DNA of 64,000 bases from Termitomyces sp. T153 (GCA_018296165.2 JACKQL020000023.1:186001-250000), one strand, 5' to 3'. Shown: positions 1-11,468, numbered from the stretch's first letter. The notes: a model not told the origin generated them from the sequence alone. Made by a program: numbers and translations.

Positions 1-32
1 GTGGTGCATCCTGATTTTAGCACCTGGGCTGC

Positions 33-1439
33 TTAAGCAATGAGTTCCTCCTGCTGACCATCCCAATTTCTGCACCAGATGTTCTGGAGGATGTCCACCT
101 CCACTCCCTCAATGGCTAGACCTTCTATGGCTTGGATTGCAGACAATTCAGGGCAGAGGAGCATGATGTTACTATTGTCATCTGCTTTGCTGCTATGGTC
201 TGCTCTCCAGAACATAGCATCTGGTTTCCCCATACTCTGGCCTGGCTTGTGGTGCAGCAAGAAGTCAAAGTTGGCTAGATAGAGGGACCACTAGGCTTGT
301 TGGCAGTTGAGCTTCTTAGCTGTCCAGAAGTATTTGAGGTTCTTGTAATCTGTCCAAACCTCAAACTTATGCTGCACACCTTTTAGGAAATGCTGCCACT
401 CTTCAAAGGACTGGATGATGGCCAACATCTCCTTGTTGTGCATCTCATAGTTGTGCTCTACTGCATTCAGGCTCTTGGAGTAAAAGGCCACTGGTTGCCA
501 CTTCCCATCCTCCTGGGACTGTTGCAATAGAACAGCTCTGGTGGCAAAGTCAGAGCTGTCAGCTTCCACCTGGAAGGGAGAGTCATTGTCCAGAAAGAGG
601 AAGACTGTTCCAGATGTGACAGCATGCTTAAGAGCATTGAAGGCTGTCTGCTCTGGAGGGCCCCAATTCCAAGTGGTGTCCTTCACAGTGAGGTCAAATA
701 AAGGGCAGGCATAATGTGAGAAGTCCTGGATGAACCTCCAGTAGAAGTTAGCAAAGCCTAGGAAGGCCTGCACTTCTTTCTTATTCTTTGGCTCCAGCCA
801 CTCCACAACACCTTCCACCTTCACTGGATCCATCTCCATAGCTCCATGTAAGATGATCAGCCTGAGGTACTTGATCTGGGTCTGTTCAAACTCACACTTC
901 TCTGGTTTGAGATAGGTTTGGTGACAGTGGAGGTGTTCCAAAACAAGGTGCATAATCCAGCAGTGCTCCTTCAATGTTTTAGTGTAGATAAGGATGTCAT
1001 CAAGGTATATGCACATGATGCCTTTGGCAATGAGGTCCCAGAAGATATTGTTCATCATTGTCTGGAAGGTGGCTGGACTATTGGTGAATCCAAAAAACAT
1101 AACAAGAGGTTCAAATAGTCCCCAGTTGGTCCAGAAGATGGTCTTCTATTCATCTCCCTCCTGAATGCACACATTGCTGTAGTCCCACCAGACATCCAGT
1201 TTGGTGAAGTACCACACACCCCAGAGGTGATTGATGACCTTGGAAATGAGGGGGAGGAGGTAGTGGTTCTTCATAGTCATGGCTTTAAGCACCCAGTAGT
1301 CCTGGACCAGTTGGAGCAAGCTGTCTTTCTTTTTGATGAAGAAGACCAGAGAAGCAATTGGGGATTTGGAGGGGTGGATGCAATCAGAGTCCAGGTTCTT
1401 TTGCAGGAAGGTGTCAAGCTCATCCTGCTCTTTGGACAC
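33..1439 (-). pseudogene. Family A pol: reverse transcriptase and RNase H (broken)
   Basis: The minus strand holds the RT fingers and palm (1439-1146: KKKD motif, a decayed LVQDYWVLKAMT and a TKLDVWWDYSN motif A). The palm and thumb follow after a small break (1100 on), with FGFTNSPATFQTMMN and an intact YLDD box in MCIYLDDILIYTK. The connection domain (FLGFANFYWRFIQDFS) and RNase H come next: FQVEADSSDFATRAVL, with the usual first Asp position read as E, then the EMLAI and WTDYKNL boxes. The reading frame is interrupted near 1145, 300 and elsewhere. RT would copy the element RNA inside the virus-like particle. The copy looks inactive because of the breaks. Confidence 0.9.
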
Positions 1440-2003
1440 TAGTGGGTAGACCTTACAGTTTGAGGCTTATAATCTGGCATCAATTCAATAGCATGGTCCC
1501 ACTATTTGCACTCTGGAAGTGAGTCAAACAAGGCCTTAGAGAACACATCCTTAAATGCATGGAGGTATTGAAGTACAATGTCTGGAGAATGCCCAGGGCA
1601 TAGAGTTAGTGGCAAACACCTGGGCCAGCCACTAGGATGTGGTCTGGCTAGCCCAGATCCCTGCAGAGGAGGGCAGAGAGCATAGAGTAGTGACATAAAT
1701 CCAGTCTCCAACTTCTACTGCCTTGTCTGGAAGCTCCAGATTGCATATGCCTCTAAACTCTCCTCCTAGTTCCTCCTCCAGGGCCCCACCACTGCTTCAG
1801 TTATCCTTGTAGAGGGCCTCCCTATAGGGGAATGCCAGGAGCAGGGGGTTCATGAGGTCTAAATCTGCAAAGAGGAGATGGCTGGTGCAGTATGCCCAGA
1901 TGGCCACACACTCTTGAACTTTAGCCTGGCACTCTTCTCTGACCTTGGTGGCACAGGCAGAGCACCTCTAGGGGCACTGGCTCATAGTTACCTTGCCCCA
2001 GGC

Positions 2004-2288
2004 CTAGTCTACTTTGTGGTTGTGCTCCCAGAGCCATGTGAAACCAAGGATCATGTCCTGCCTGCCTAAGCTGGTGATGGTAAAGACTGTACACTCAGCA
2101 TAGTTCTGGTAGTGGAGGATGAGGTCTACCATGGAGCTGATGGCACTGGCTTTGTTGGGCATTCCATCAATGTTGAGCACTGGAATGGGCTGGAGAAGTG
2201 GCTGCATGGTCAGGCCATGGTGCTTCACAAAATCCAAGTCTAGGAACAGTCCTGTTGCTCTGCTGTCTAGAAAGTGGTGACTCTGCAA
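2004..2288 (-). pseudogene. Family A retropepsin-like aspartic protease
   Basis: The ORF contains FLDSRATGLFLDLDF near its start and DMILGFTWLWEHN near its end. These are the catalytic loop (normally DSGAT) and the hydrophobic ILG strand of gypsy proteases. Gly is replaced by Arg in the catalytic triplet. The same replacement is in copy A2, and AGC-GGA turning into AGC-AGA is what CpG decay would give. The protease would process Gag-Pol. It is predicted inactive here. Confidence 0.85.
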
Positions 2289-3787
2289 GTTTGCTGAGTG
2301 TCCATGGTCTTGATTCCTACATCAAGGCACAATAAGTTTATGAACAGGCTCAAAGCCACTACATATTGCTGGGGTAGTTGGCACTTCCAGATGGGGCAGT
2401 GCTGGCAAAGCCTAGCTGGCATTGGAGGGCTTGGCTTAAACTCCAGAGTTGGTGTTTGTATATCTGGAGAGGAAAGCTGGGGTTCTTCTGTCTTAGAATG
2501 CTCAACATTGGGAAGGGCAATTTCATTTTCTAGCAACAGACATGAGAACCTGTTAGTCACCAGCAACAGAGATGTACACCTCATCCATTGCTTGACTAAA
2601 AATCCTCCTCCAGGCCCAGGGGGGGTGTGCAAGCACCAATCTCCTTTAGAGTCAACGTTGGTGCCAGCTTATCTGCTGATGGAGCTCCAGTGGCATCCTT
2701 TGCTGCCAACAGTTGCAGGAGAAGCTCTTCCTGCTCCACTGTAGAGAGGTAGTGCATCTCCAGACCCAATGGGCAGTGTTGTGCAAAGTGCTCCAGTGTT
2801 TTGCATCTCTAGCACAGTAGTGGCATGGGGCAATGCTGTTGGGCTGCATCTATGTCCATGGGAATGTCTGGCAGCAAGGGGTGCAGTGTGGGGATGGCTG
2901 GAGCAGGGGTGGGTGCTGAGAGTACAGGAGCAGAGTACTGGAGAGTGGTGACCAGAGCAGGGTGCTGGGTTGGGTGTATGCAGCAGAGCTCCTGTTGGAT
3001 CTCCATGAGCTGCAACTGATCCCAGGCCACCTTGTACCAGGAGGCAATCCTCTTATTGTCTGGAAACCTCAGCCAGGTTGTCAATGCACTCTATCAGTGC
3101 AGGGTGCAGGCCATTCCAGAACACAAGGTACAAATGAAGACCATCAGGGTAGGTGGCTTGCTCAACTAGTGCTCAGAGGGAATTGACATATTTGTCCAGC
3201 ATCCACTTCCCCTGCCCATACTGCTCCCTATCACATAGTGCTAAAGCAGCAGTTTTGGCAGGGTTAATTGGGAAAAACTCCACTCAGAAATCTTTTTCAG
3301 AGGCAGCCTGATCTGTGAAGCTCCCAACACCTCTAGGGTGCCAAAGAAACCTATAGTGCATAGGTGGAGGCCCATCTGGATTTCATATACAACAGTACCC
3401 AAGCTATCTTCAATGCATTGGAGTTGAAGGCATATCTGCTGAGGTGGATGTAGGTGAGGATGTAGGTGAGACAGGAGTGGAAGAAGCACTTCCTGCCAGA
3501 GCAAGCACTGTCATATGCATCTAGAAGTGCAGGATGTGGGATCTATGACTGGAGGATTATCAGGGCTGTGGAAGCAACTACAGGAGCTGTCAGGGGTGGT
3601 GCAGAGATAAGGGGCAAGTGCTCTAGCAGTGCCTGGAGGTATTGGGAAATATGATTGGTGGTTTGATAGAGGGTAGAGAGTTCACTTGTGTGATGAGTGA
3701 GGGACAATTGAGTCAGTTGCACCTGGTTCTCTAGGTGTAGCAAGCAAGTCCAGGCAAGTCCTAAAGGGCCAGAGCCTCCAAGAGAGT

Positions 3788-4834
3788 TGTCACAACCCAC
3801 TCCCACACCTCTGGACCTTTCCCCAGGACACCCTGCCTCCCTGGAGCACTCTCTAACATTTTCCCAAACCCACCCCAACCTTCATTGACCCATGGCACAT
3901 GTCCTGGCCAAGTCCAGTCAAACTCTAACAACCTCCTGGCAAACCCTGACACATCTCCTGTAGGCCTCCTCAGCTTCCCCTCTTGCTTACCAGGCCCCTG
4001 AGCCTCTCTGACACTTCTCCTGGCACAGACATACATCACTAGACCACCCTCACAACCTGCATGACCACTCTGGAGTTCCCTAATGACTACAGGATGGACC
4101 ACATCCCCATCAGAATATTGCCACAGCCTGCCCTTCAATCAGAACTGACACTCATCAACCCCACATGGCTCCAATGAGCCCCACCATCATGACCTCAACT
4201 CCCAGAGAAGGTCCAGTAGTTAGTATATAAGGCATAGGATAACATTCATTACCTTAGTCTTGATATTACATTAACTAGTTACTTGTGTCTTGTGTTTCTC
4301 TCTGTTTCTTCTCTGTTTCTATTTTTAGCCTTAAATCTATCTCTTTTCTCAGTTCCATCTTGTCTTGCCTTTGTCTTGTCTCAACTGTCTCTGTTTCCTT
4401 TACCATTTCTAAGTTCCTTTCACCTCTGACATCATTACAAACTCTACACACATGCTATGAACCTTCAAACATTCTTATGACAACTCCAGACCTTACTCCA
4501 TGCTTGGCCCTGGCACCCATCAGTCTTGATTGATCCCCCATCAAACTCCAGCTCTGCTCCCATCACTTGCAAAGCCTCTGCTTGCTCCACAGCCTATTTA
4601 TGTGCCTACAAACTTGTTCCTGACACCCACCCAAGCTCAACATTAAATATACTTGGTCTTAGACTTTCCCAGAGCACTCCAGACTTGCTCAGACCAATTC
4701 CCTTGGCTTCTCCTCACAAGTCCTTGTAGTCTGCACCAACCCTGGAGCACTAGGTTACAAGTGCAGGGCATCATGTCTGCCTAGTAAGGACTTGCCCAGT
4801 GTAGCTGAGCCCCCATGGTCAGTGGAACCTAACA
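3788..4834 (+). repeat. Solo LTR of family B (B1) inside family A gag
   Basis: The 1047-bp repeat begins TGTCACAACCC and ends GGAACCTAACA. It matches the other B LTRs over its whole length, including the TATATAA at 4224-4230 and the transcript-start motif AGTCTTGATATTA at 4256-4268. It is flanked by agagt on the left (3783-3787) and ggagt on the right (4835-4839), a 5-bp target duplication with one transition. It splits the A1 gag coding sequence, which reads on at both sides. It is therefore a real insertion reduced to a solo LTR by LTR-LTR recombination. Confidence 0.88.
4224..4268 (+). promoter_or_regulatory. Core promoter of LTR B1
   Basis: TATATAA lies at 4224-4230 and the predicted transcript-start motif AGTCTTGATATTA starts at 4256, 32 nt downstream of the first T of the TATA box. 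The same 32-nt spacing occurs in LTRs B2 and B5 and in the young element, so it defines the U3/R boundary of family B. Confidence 0.65.
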
Positions 4835-4957
4835 GGAGTGTCTGGATTGGCAAGCTGAGACATAGAACTCTGCAGGTGCTTAAGCCTGGTAGGGAAGCAA
4901 TAGATAGGGGCTCAGAGGTTCCTTGCAGGCTATGAAAGGCTTCCAGACCAGAGTTAG

Positions 4958-4968
4958 AGACTTGTTCT
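4958..4968 (-). promoter_or_regulatory. Primer-binding site of A1 (self-priming type)
   Basis: Two bases inside the 5' LTR, the minus strand reads AGAACAAGTCT. This is the exact reverse complement of AGACTTGTTCT inside the same LTR (minus strand of 5096-5106). It does not start with TGG, so a full-length tRNA 3' end is unlikely as primer. See the finding on self-priming. Confidence 0.6.
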
Positions 4969-4970
4969 GC

Positions 4971-5317
4971 TGTAAGGGCAACCTCTAGAAGTGGCAACCT
5001 CAATCACACAGCTAGCAGAGGGGAATCCAAAGTATATTAGCAAGGTAGCCAACAATACAATAGTAACTAATCACCTAGCAGAGGAGAATCCAAAAAGAAC
5101 AAGTCTAAGAATCCCTGCTGCTCAGTGCAGTGCATCAGCAGGCAGCAGAGGTGTGAGAACAACTGTACAGAAGGCCAGAGCTAGCCCTCACCCAAGGAAG
5201 GTGTTTGACAACAAACCATGGGAAGTTCTGAGGGTCTCTGGAGATCTCTGGGGGTCTGAAACAAGCCATGGAGATTGCTGCAGAAGTCCAGAGGTTGGAA
5301 TTGGAAGTCCCTTGATG
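4971..5317 (-). repeat. 5' LTR of family A copy A1
   Basis: On the plus strand it starts TGTAAGGGCAACC at 4971, so on the minus strand the LTR ends GGTTGCCCTTACA. It matches the LTR of A2 (37439-37806) throughout and the inner part of the solo copy at 57900-58355. The outer end near 5317 is set by where similarity to A2 stops, and its terminal TG looks mutated to CA. Confidence 0.75.
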
Positions 5318-6217
5318 GGAGCAGGACTTAATCAAGTCCTGATCAGCTGTCACTTTGACATTGACATGTGGGTGCAGTATATTCTGCACCATGGTCACCC
5401 AGGTCTGCAGAACCTGTACTCAGGTGTGGCCATCAATGCATCATTATGTGTAGACTGATGCTTGGTCTTTGGATATGTATTGGGTTGGGCACTGGCTCCA
5501 ACTACACCACATGCATGAATAGCCTATATAAGGCTGTTTGCTATGGTGGCTGCTCAACCTTGCCTCTATTGGGATGTGGTTGACAACTACCATGCTCATG
5601 TAGGGGAGTTTACTCTTTTTACTCCCTACACCTTCACCCTGCATAGGCTACAAGTGCTGCCTATGCAAATTAACAATCTCAGTGAAATGGATGTGATATG
5701 TTACCTTCTGGCAAACCATGTGTCTCCCATCTGGGTGAACCATGCATATACCTATGGTATATACTTCTTTGATCACCACTGGTCAGGGAGTGCACTGCAT
5801 ATGGAGCTGTTCACAAAGGTTAAAAATGATCATCATCATTGACTCCAAACCATTGGTGTGCCCCCTGCTTTGGAAGGGTATGATGGGTGGTATGCCTCCA
5901 CCACTGACAATTGGGAGTGTTTCTGAGGATGTTTCTCCAACTACATGAGAGCTGAGGCCACTCTCTACTCAACATAGCTGAATGGTTGCACTATGGTGAG
6001 GCAGGCATCTTCACTCACCTCCTGCATTGCTCTGAAGAGGTGGTGAGAGCTGCCCTTGCACAAGTAGAGGAGCCATCTTCCATGGTTCCTCCACTGAGGT
6101 GCGGCTCCAACTGAGGAGGAGGTCTCTTTGTCAGTGGCTTTGGCCACTACCAACTCTGCCACAAGCTCTAGTGCATCCTCTCAGGACACATATACAGAGG
6201 AGTCCATGAAAATGGAC
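5318..6217 (+). pseudogene. Decayed coding sequence of unknown function
   Basis: An open stretch at 5543-5842 encodes about 99 residues rich in Tyr, His and Trp (motifs such as FTLFTPYTFTLHRLQ, YTYGIYFFDHHWSG). The same frame continues past several TGA/TAG codons with DGWYASTTDNWECF and SNYMRAEATLYST, and a neighbouring frame continues with AEWLHYGEAGIFTHLLHC. That pattern suggests a longer protein broken by point stops and at least one frameshift. It resembles none of the retroelement proteins in the window and I do not recognise it. It could be a captured host gene remnant or part of another element. Confidence 0.4.
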
Positions 6218-6239
6218 TATCAGGTTCCACTGACCATGG
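6218..6239 (-). repeat. 22-bp tip of an inverted family B LTR
   Basis: The bases tatcaggttccactgacc and the following atgg are the reverse complement of the family B LTR 3' tip (GGTCAGTGGAACCTG). They abut the plus-strand LTR B2 starting at 6240, so two B LTRs meet head to head and only the end of one is left. Confidence 0.6.
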
Positions 6240-7448
6240 TGTCATGACCTGTTCCCTGGACCCCTGCACATTGCCTCCAACCCTCCCACTCCCCCAGAGC
6301 CTTCCCTGACACCCCATCAAACTTCCCCAACCATTGTTTACCCTCTGCACCCACTCCAGCTAACTCTGATGCCTCTCTGGCTAACTCTGACACCTCTCCA
6401 GCTAACTCCAACACCTCTCTGGCTAACTCCAACAGCCCCCTAGCCAACTCCAACATCTTCTCTACAGCTGCCAATGCTTTCCCTGGATCTCCTGAGTCCT
6501 GGAACCATCCCCCCACTGTTCCTGACTCTGTCACATGTCATTGACTCACTACCCTGGTTCCTCAGCTCCACTCTGAAGTATCACGATGACCTTGGGATGG
6601 CCTGTGTTCCCAATTGATCCCATCAATATGTCAACACAGCCCACCCCCTGATCACAACTGACACCCATTGACTCTGCCAAGCTCCACCAAGTCCCACTGC
6701 CACAGCTGATGTCCCTCAGAGCTCCACAGTAGTCAGTATATAAGTTACAGAGTAGCTCTTCATACTCTAGTCTTGATATTACCTATTGCTTAAAGTCACC
6801 TATGGTCTGATTGCTTCTCTCTTGTGTTCCATGTTCTGTGTTACATTTCTCTTTATCTCAGTCTTCTGGTCTTGTTTTGTCTCTATTCTGTCATCGTTCT
6901 CATTATTGTTTTGTATCTCTGCCTGAATCTATTTTTGTTCTTGTCTCAATCTTGTCTTGACTCTGTTTCATTCCATTCAGCTCTGTCTTGTCTTGTTTGA
7001 TCCATTCTGCCTATTGTGTTCAAGTCTTTTCCAACTCTAATGCCTTTACAAACTCCATGCTTATGATTATGAACATCAATACATTTTTTTAACCAACTCT
7101 GGACTTCACTACATGCTTGGCTCTGAACTCCATCAACTTCTGTTGATCCCCCATCAAGCTCCAGCTCCACTTCCATCACTCACATAGCCTCCACCTCCTC
7201 TACACCTACAAAACTTGCTTATGGACTTGTACCTGGTGCCCTGCCAAGTCCAACCCTTTCCCTGTAACCCATTCCCAACTCTTCCAGACCACCTCGGACT
7301 TGCTAAGATCACTTCCCACCCCTTATCCTCACAAGCCCCCTGTGTTTAGGACTTCTCTGAGTGCCCAGTCATCAGTGTAGAGAATCATGTTCACCTAGTA
7401 AGGATTTGCCCAGTGCAGCTGAGCCTCCATGGTCAGCAGAACCTGACA
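6240..7448 (+). repeat. 5' LTR of B2
   Basis: The 1209-bp LTR runs from TGTCATGACC to GGTCAGCAGAACCTGACA. It carries TATATAA at 6737-6743 and the start motif AGTCTTGATATTA at 6769-6781. Near 6350-6480 there are short tandem repeats built on gctaactc(c/t)... with cacctctc spacers, which are also present in the other B LTRs. Confidence 0.88.
6737..6781 (+). promoter_or_regulatory. Core promoter of LTR B2
   Basis: TATATAA at 6737-6743 is followed exactly 32 nt later (T to A) by AGTCTTGATATTA, the predicted 5' end of the RNA. This motif is complementary to the primer-binding site at 7449-7461. Confidence 0.7.
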
Positions 7449-7461
7449 TAATATCAAGACT
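7449..7461 (+). promoter_or_regulatory. Self-priming primer-binding site of B2
   Basis: TAATATCAAGACT directly follows the LTR and is the perfect 13-nt reverse complement of the transcript-start motif at 6769-6781. It lacks the TGG start of tRNA-primed sites. Confidence 0.72.
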
Positions 7462-7480
7462 CTCCCTTACCCTGTTCATG

Positions 7481-7597
7481 ATGTCTGCACTAACTCTGCA
7501 CACATGTCCATCAAATGCCTTTGATGTCTATGGTCAGCCTGTACCTGGAAACCACTATGATTCATGTGGCCCTGCCCAATTTTCCAAGGCCTGTTGA
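7481..7597 (+). CDS. Mini-Gag leader peptide of the non-autonomous B elements
   Basis: The 38-residue ORF starts MSALTLHTCPSNAF and ends YDSCGPAQFSKAC. An ATG directly in front (7478) could also serve. Its first part aligns with the Gag N-terminus of the fuller B copy B5 (MSAYNPAYNP...NIYGWPVPENSYAPF), but here it stops with TGA. The young element has the matching ORF (MPALSPHTQ...FDSYG-type ending, AQFAEAH) and stops at the same place. It may be a relic of gag, or a retained 5' coding segment that serves packaging. Confidence 0.5.
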   Translation: MSALTLHTCPSNAFDVYGQPVPGNHYDSCGPAQFSKAC

Positions 7598-8328
7598 GTC
7601 ACAGATCTAACACTAACATCCCCTCCACCTGGCTACACCCATATAATGGCTCTCTCCATGGACACCCTCTCCACTCACACTCAACCCTGCACCACCCTTA
7701 CTGACACCTCTCATGCTCCCCCCACCTTCTCCACCAGCTCCACCCCTCACAAAGGTCAACTCTGACATTACCAAAACCATATCCAAAACCCTTGGCAATG
7801 ATTCAATCCATTACTTGACAAACTTCTCCTGGTACCACACCTACACCCCTCTGACAATGATAGCAAAAACCCTGCTGCAAGAAGTTGCCCATTGCATAAA
7901 GAACCAATCGCTAACCTCACCAAAACAATGACAAGACCTCCAAGAACATGCTTCCCCAAACCCTGCCTTTGGATCCACTGACCCACTGCAACTCTGCACA
8001 TCATCAGGAACAAACCCAGTGAGTTCCAACAGTGCCAACTCTGCCCACAACCCAGTAATAGCACCCACCACTTGCCAGCAAAGCATCTGACCCCTACACT
8101 TCACTCACAACAACTCCAGAGGGCCCACCCCATCCAATAACTCAAGGTGTCAAGATAGATGCTACTCACCAAACACAGAAGCCACTACTAGAATGAGTTA
8201 GGATTCCTCAGACTAGCACTGCTGTCATCTCCACCTGATGTTTGAAAGGACTCTGATGCCTCCAACCCAACTCCAGCAACTCTGGAGCAAGGCCAAAGAA
8301 CTCCTAAGCCACAAGGTGGCCAAGAAAG

Positions 8329-9050
8329 GAAGGAACATGCACCTCTGCCCCACCTCCTTGAAACACACCCCAAAAACACTCCAATGACCTTTTCATCTGG
8401 ATGAATCATGGCACTCCAACTTGCAATGAGGAATAACTCCAGACACCTCTGCCACTACTTCAACCTCCCTCCACCTAATCCAGAACTTCCAACATTGAAA
8501 GTGCTCAATGCTGCCCCCCTCCCTTTGCACTACACTGCCAGACAAAACTTCTACTCCAAGACTCTGCCATCTCTAGCAAAAGAACCCCTCAGCATATAAG
8601 TCACCCCAAACAAACTACAGAGGAAAGAGAGTTCCACATGAAGTAGTTCCCCAGAGTGCTCTAGACTCACTGACATGTTCTCTCAAGGAAGGAATACATG
8701 CATCCACCCTACCTTCTTGGGACACACCTTGAAGATGCCCCCAACAACTCTTGAAGTCAATATGGAGAACCACAACACTCCAACTTGCAATGTGGAACGA
8801 CTCCAGACACCTCTGCCACTACTTCAACACCTCTGCCCACTTAATCCAGAACCTCTGACATTAGAACACTTGAGGCCACCCCTCTCTGCATGCTGGCACC
8901 AAACAAGACCTCTGTTCCTCAACTACACTGCTCCCAGCAAGAGAACCTTGCCAACACAGAAGTCACCCCACCAGAACAAACTATAGGAAAAAGGGGATTC
9001 CCCATAAAAAACCCTGCCATCCCCTTTGAGACTGCCCTATGGACCCCTCA
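8329..9050. repeat. Two-copy tandem repeat, period about 364 bp
   Basis: The string CACTCCAACTTGCAATG occurs at 8412 and again at 8776. Surrounding sequence aligns for about 350 bp, including the shared GACTCCAGACACCTCTGCCA-type segment and the gtcaccccaa/gtcacccca stretch. A weaker third unit may begin near 9400. Confidence 0.65.
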
Positions 9051-10884
9051 TCCAACTGTCTTGAAACCAAGAAGCCCCAACAGTGAAGGGGACAAAGCCT
9101 AGACAGCCCTTGGATTTCCTCCACCAAGCAATTTGAAGGCCTGATGACTCCAACAACCCCACCTGAAGTCTGGGATGCCCTGAGCTCCCACTCCACACTA
9201 CTCCAGACCTCTCCATGCAACTCTGGACTCTGGTAACACAGCTCTGGAGCCCCCATCTCAACTCCAACACCCAATGATGGAAACCCCCAACAATGGCTTG
9301 CCAATGAAGCTCCTACAACATGCACCTCACAGAGTTTAGCTCTCGATTAACAACTCTGAACCCCTCTGCCCTTGCACAAGGAAACAACTCTTAGTCAAGG
9401 ACCACACTGCTGGAGCACCCAGGAACAGACACTATATGAAGTAGTCTCTTTGCAATGTCTTAAGCTTGCTGATACCTTCCCCAAGAAGTGAGCAGCACCT
9501 CTATTGCCATCCACCCCGAATCAACATTGAAGGGATGCCACAACCCCCAACAACAAATCAACATTGAAAGAAATGCCACCTCAACCCATGACAAGCAAGG
9601 ACATCCCATGCCCCCACCTCTACCATAGAAGATGCTGCCCTGCCCCCACTGTCAACCACCTGGCAGAATTTCCAGCACAGAATGCCCAAGAAAGCTTTTC
9701 CCCAAATCCTGTAAGGCATCATGCAAACAACTCCACCCACAAAGAGTCAACCAGAGCAACAAAGATACATGCTTTGACTCCGCCATGGGAGTCACCACTC
9801 TGCCATTGCTCTGCTCCACCAACAAAAATCAATCCCCCAACAAAGAATAAACTCCAGACTCTTGAAGCAATCTCCCCTAAAACCCACCATGCCCCAGGCA
9901 ACCAAACCACACCCAATAGAGATCAACCCAGATGCCAAGAATGACAAATGGCTTCTCCAACTCTGTCCCAATGATCAAGGGACCAATGATGCCCTCCAAA
10001 GAAGTAGTACCCTTTCTCCTAATCAGAAACCTAGTTGATCACCTTACAGTGCTAAGACCTACCCCCACCTCCATTCATAGTGACCTCCAGACTACACTGG
10101 AGCATAAACAAAGGATTGCCCTAACCCTGCCATGACCCTCCTTGGAGTCCAGACTAATGCCCCCCTGTAACCAACTTCTCTGCCACCCTTTAGCCATTGT
10201 GAATGACCATCCCCCCCCAATGCAGCTAAATACTTTACACAAAGGGATAATGGCCCAACTCACCCAAGCCCTTGGAAGGCAATTAGACCTGCTCCTCACT
10301 CCTCTTATTGAAGCATGACTCTGGGAGCCACCACTCATATGCAACAACTCTGCCACTCAGTGGTAACATCTGTTAAACAACTGCTTGTCATGCTGACTTG
10401 AATAAAGAGGAAAACCCCACTCCAGAGCTTCTCCTTCAACTCACATCACCTCTGACACAACCCTGCCAACAAGTCAAGACCCAACTCCACCCTCCACATT
10501 GACTCTGGACCCCTGGTTCTTGCACTGGAAATAACAGACTGACAAAATACACTCTGGACCCCTTTCTCTGCCCTGCACCACTTCCAAAGTCAACTCTGTT
10601 GACGAACCACCCACCAAACAACCCTCCTGCTAACTCCAGACTGCTAATTCCCACTCCAAAGAAAGAAGCAAAGTCCCAAGCTCACCCAAACTAGTCCTGC
10701 CCTGCCCCACCAAAACCAAGAGAGCTCTGCCAGCAAAGTCAACACTTTACTGACCTTGCACTGCCTCTGCTGCCAGCTCCACCCTGAGAAGGGACAAAAA
10801 CCACTGCCTGAAGCCCAAACTCACCCCCAAACCAACCCCACCTTGGCCTGCCAAATCTATGAGAGATCTGCCAGCAAGAAGGGA

Positions 10885-11050
10885 CAAAGACCCACCAAAC
10901 CTTGTGCCATCTCCATTTGCTAGCTCCATCCTGGGAAGGAACAAAGACCCACCAACCCTCACACTGTCCCTATTCACTGGCTCTGCTCTGGAAAGGGATG
11001 AAAACCCACCAACCCTCACATTGCCTCTGTTTCACTGGCCCCATGCAACT
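10885..11050. repeat. Tandem repeat, period 57-60 bp
   Basis: ACCCACCAA(A/C)CCT recurs near 10890, 10948 and 11005 with related flanks (agggacaaag, aggaacaaag, agggatgaaa). On the minus strand this yields a repeating VRVGGS-like peptide, which I take as a by-product of the DNA repeat. Confidence 0.6.
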
Positions 11051-11468
11051 CCACCAACAAGCCAGTGACCCTTATGCCTTCAATACAATCCTCAACACAG
11101 CTCCACTAAGAAGCCAGCAGCCCTGGACCCCTAATACAACTTCAACCCACATGCTACCACCTGCCCTGACCCTCAGCAATCTGTGGGACAACAACCCCAA
11201 ACTCCCCCCTCACCCCAAAGAACCTTTGCTAAGGATGAGCCACTCACCAACCAACCCCCATGCTGCCTCCGCTAAAAGGAAGCATCCACCAATACAACCC
11301 CAGTAGCACCCCCAAGCTTTAGAGAATGCTAGATACACATAAGACTCCTCTGCCTGCCTCTGAACTTACCTTTGGCTGTAGATGGCCTAAAATCTACCAA
11401 TCCCCAACTCCAGACCAGAAGAAACTCATTGGGACTGGTCACCTTGAACCCTGCCCCCTCAGCAACAA

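Larger units (their letters stand above)
2290..4863 (-). pseudogene. Family A gag, split by a solo LTR
   Basis: Gag starts at ATG 4863 (MSQLANPDTP...), the same start as in copy A2 (MSQLANPDTLLEAP). After about 10 codons it is interrupted by solo LTR B1 (3788-4834) and resumes leftwards with WTCLLHLENQVQLTQ and LSTLYQTTNHISQYLQALLE, a short coiled-coil-like N-terminal region shared with A2. The capsid-like segment lies around 3504-3000 (for example KVAWDQLQLMEIQQEL). The zinc knuckle region, near 2850-2750, is too decayed to read with confidence. The frame is broken in several places. Gag would form the particle shell. Confidence 0.8.
1..5317 (-). mobile_element. Family A gypsy LTR retrotransposon, copy A1 (3' part outside the window)
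   Basis: Read on the minus strand from right to left, the order is 5' LTR (5317-4971), primer-binding site, gag (from 4863), protease, reverse transcriptase and RNase H, and then the window edge. This is the gag-pol order of Ty3/gypsy elements. A family B solo LTR sits inside gag. Coding frames are broken by stops and frameshifts and CpG is almost absent, so this is an old copy. A second copy (A2, 37439-40894) matches it protein by protein, which confirms the reading. Integrase would lie left of base 1. Confidence 0.9.

Noticed and set aside
10747..11019. Repeat-containing 90-codon minus ORF as a repeat protein
   Set aside because: Its repeats follow the DNA period of 57-60 bp. Nothing outside the repeat block supports coding.
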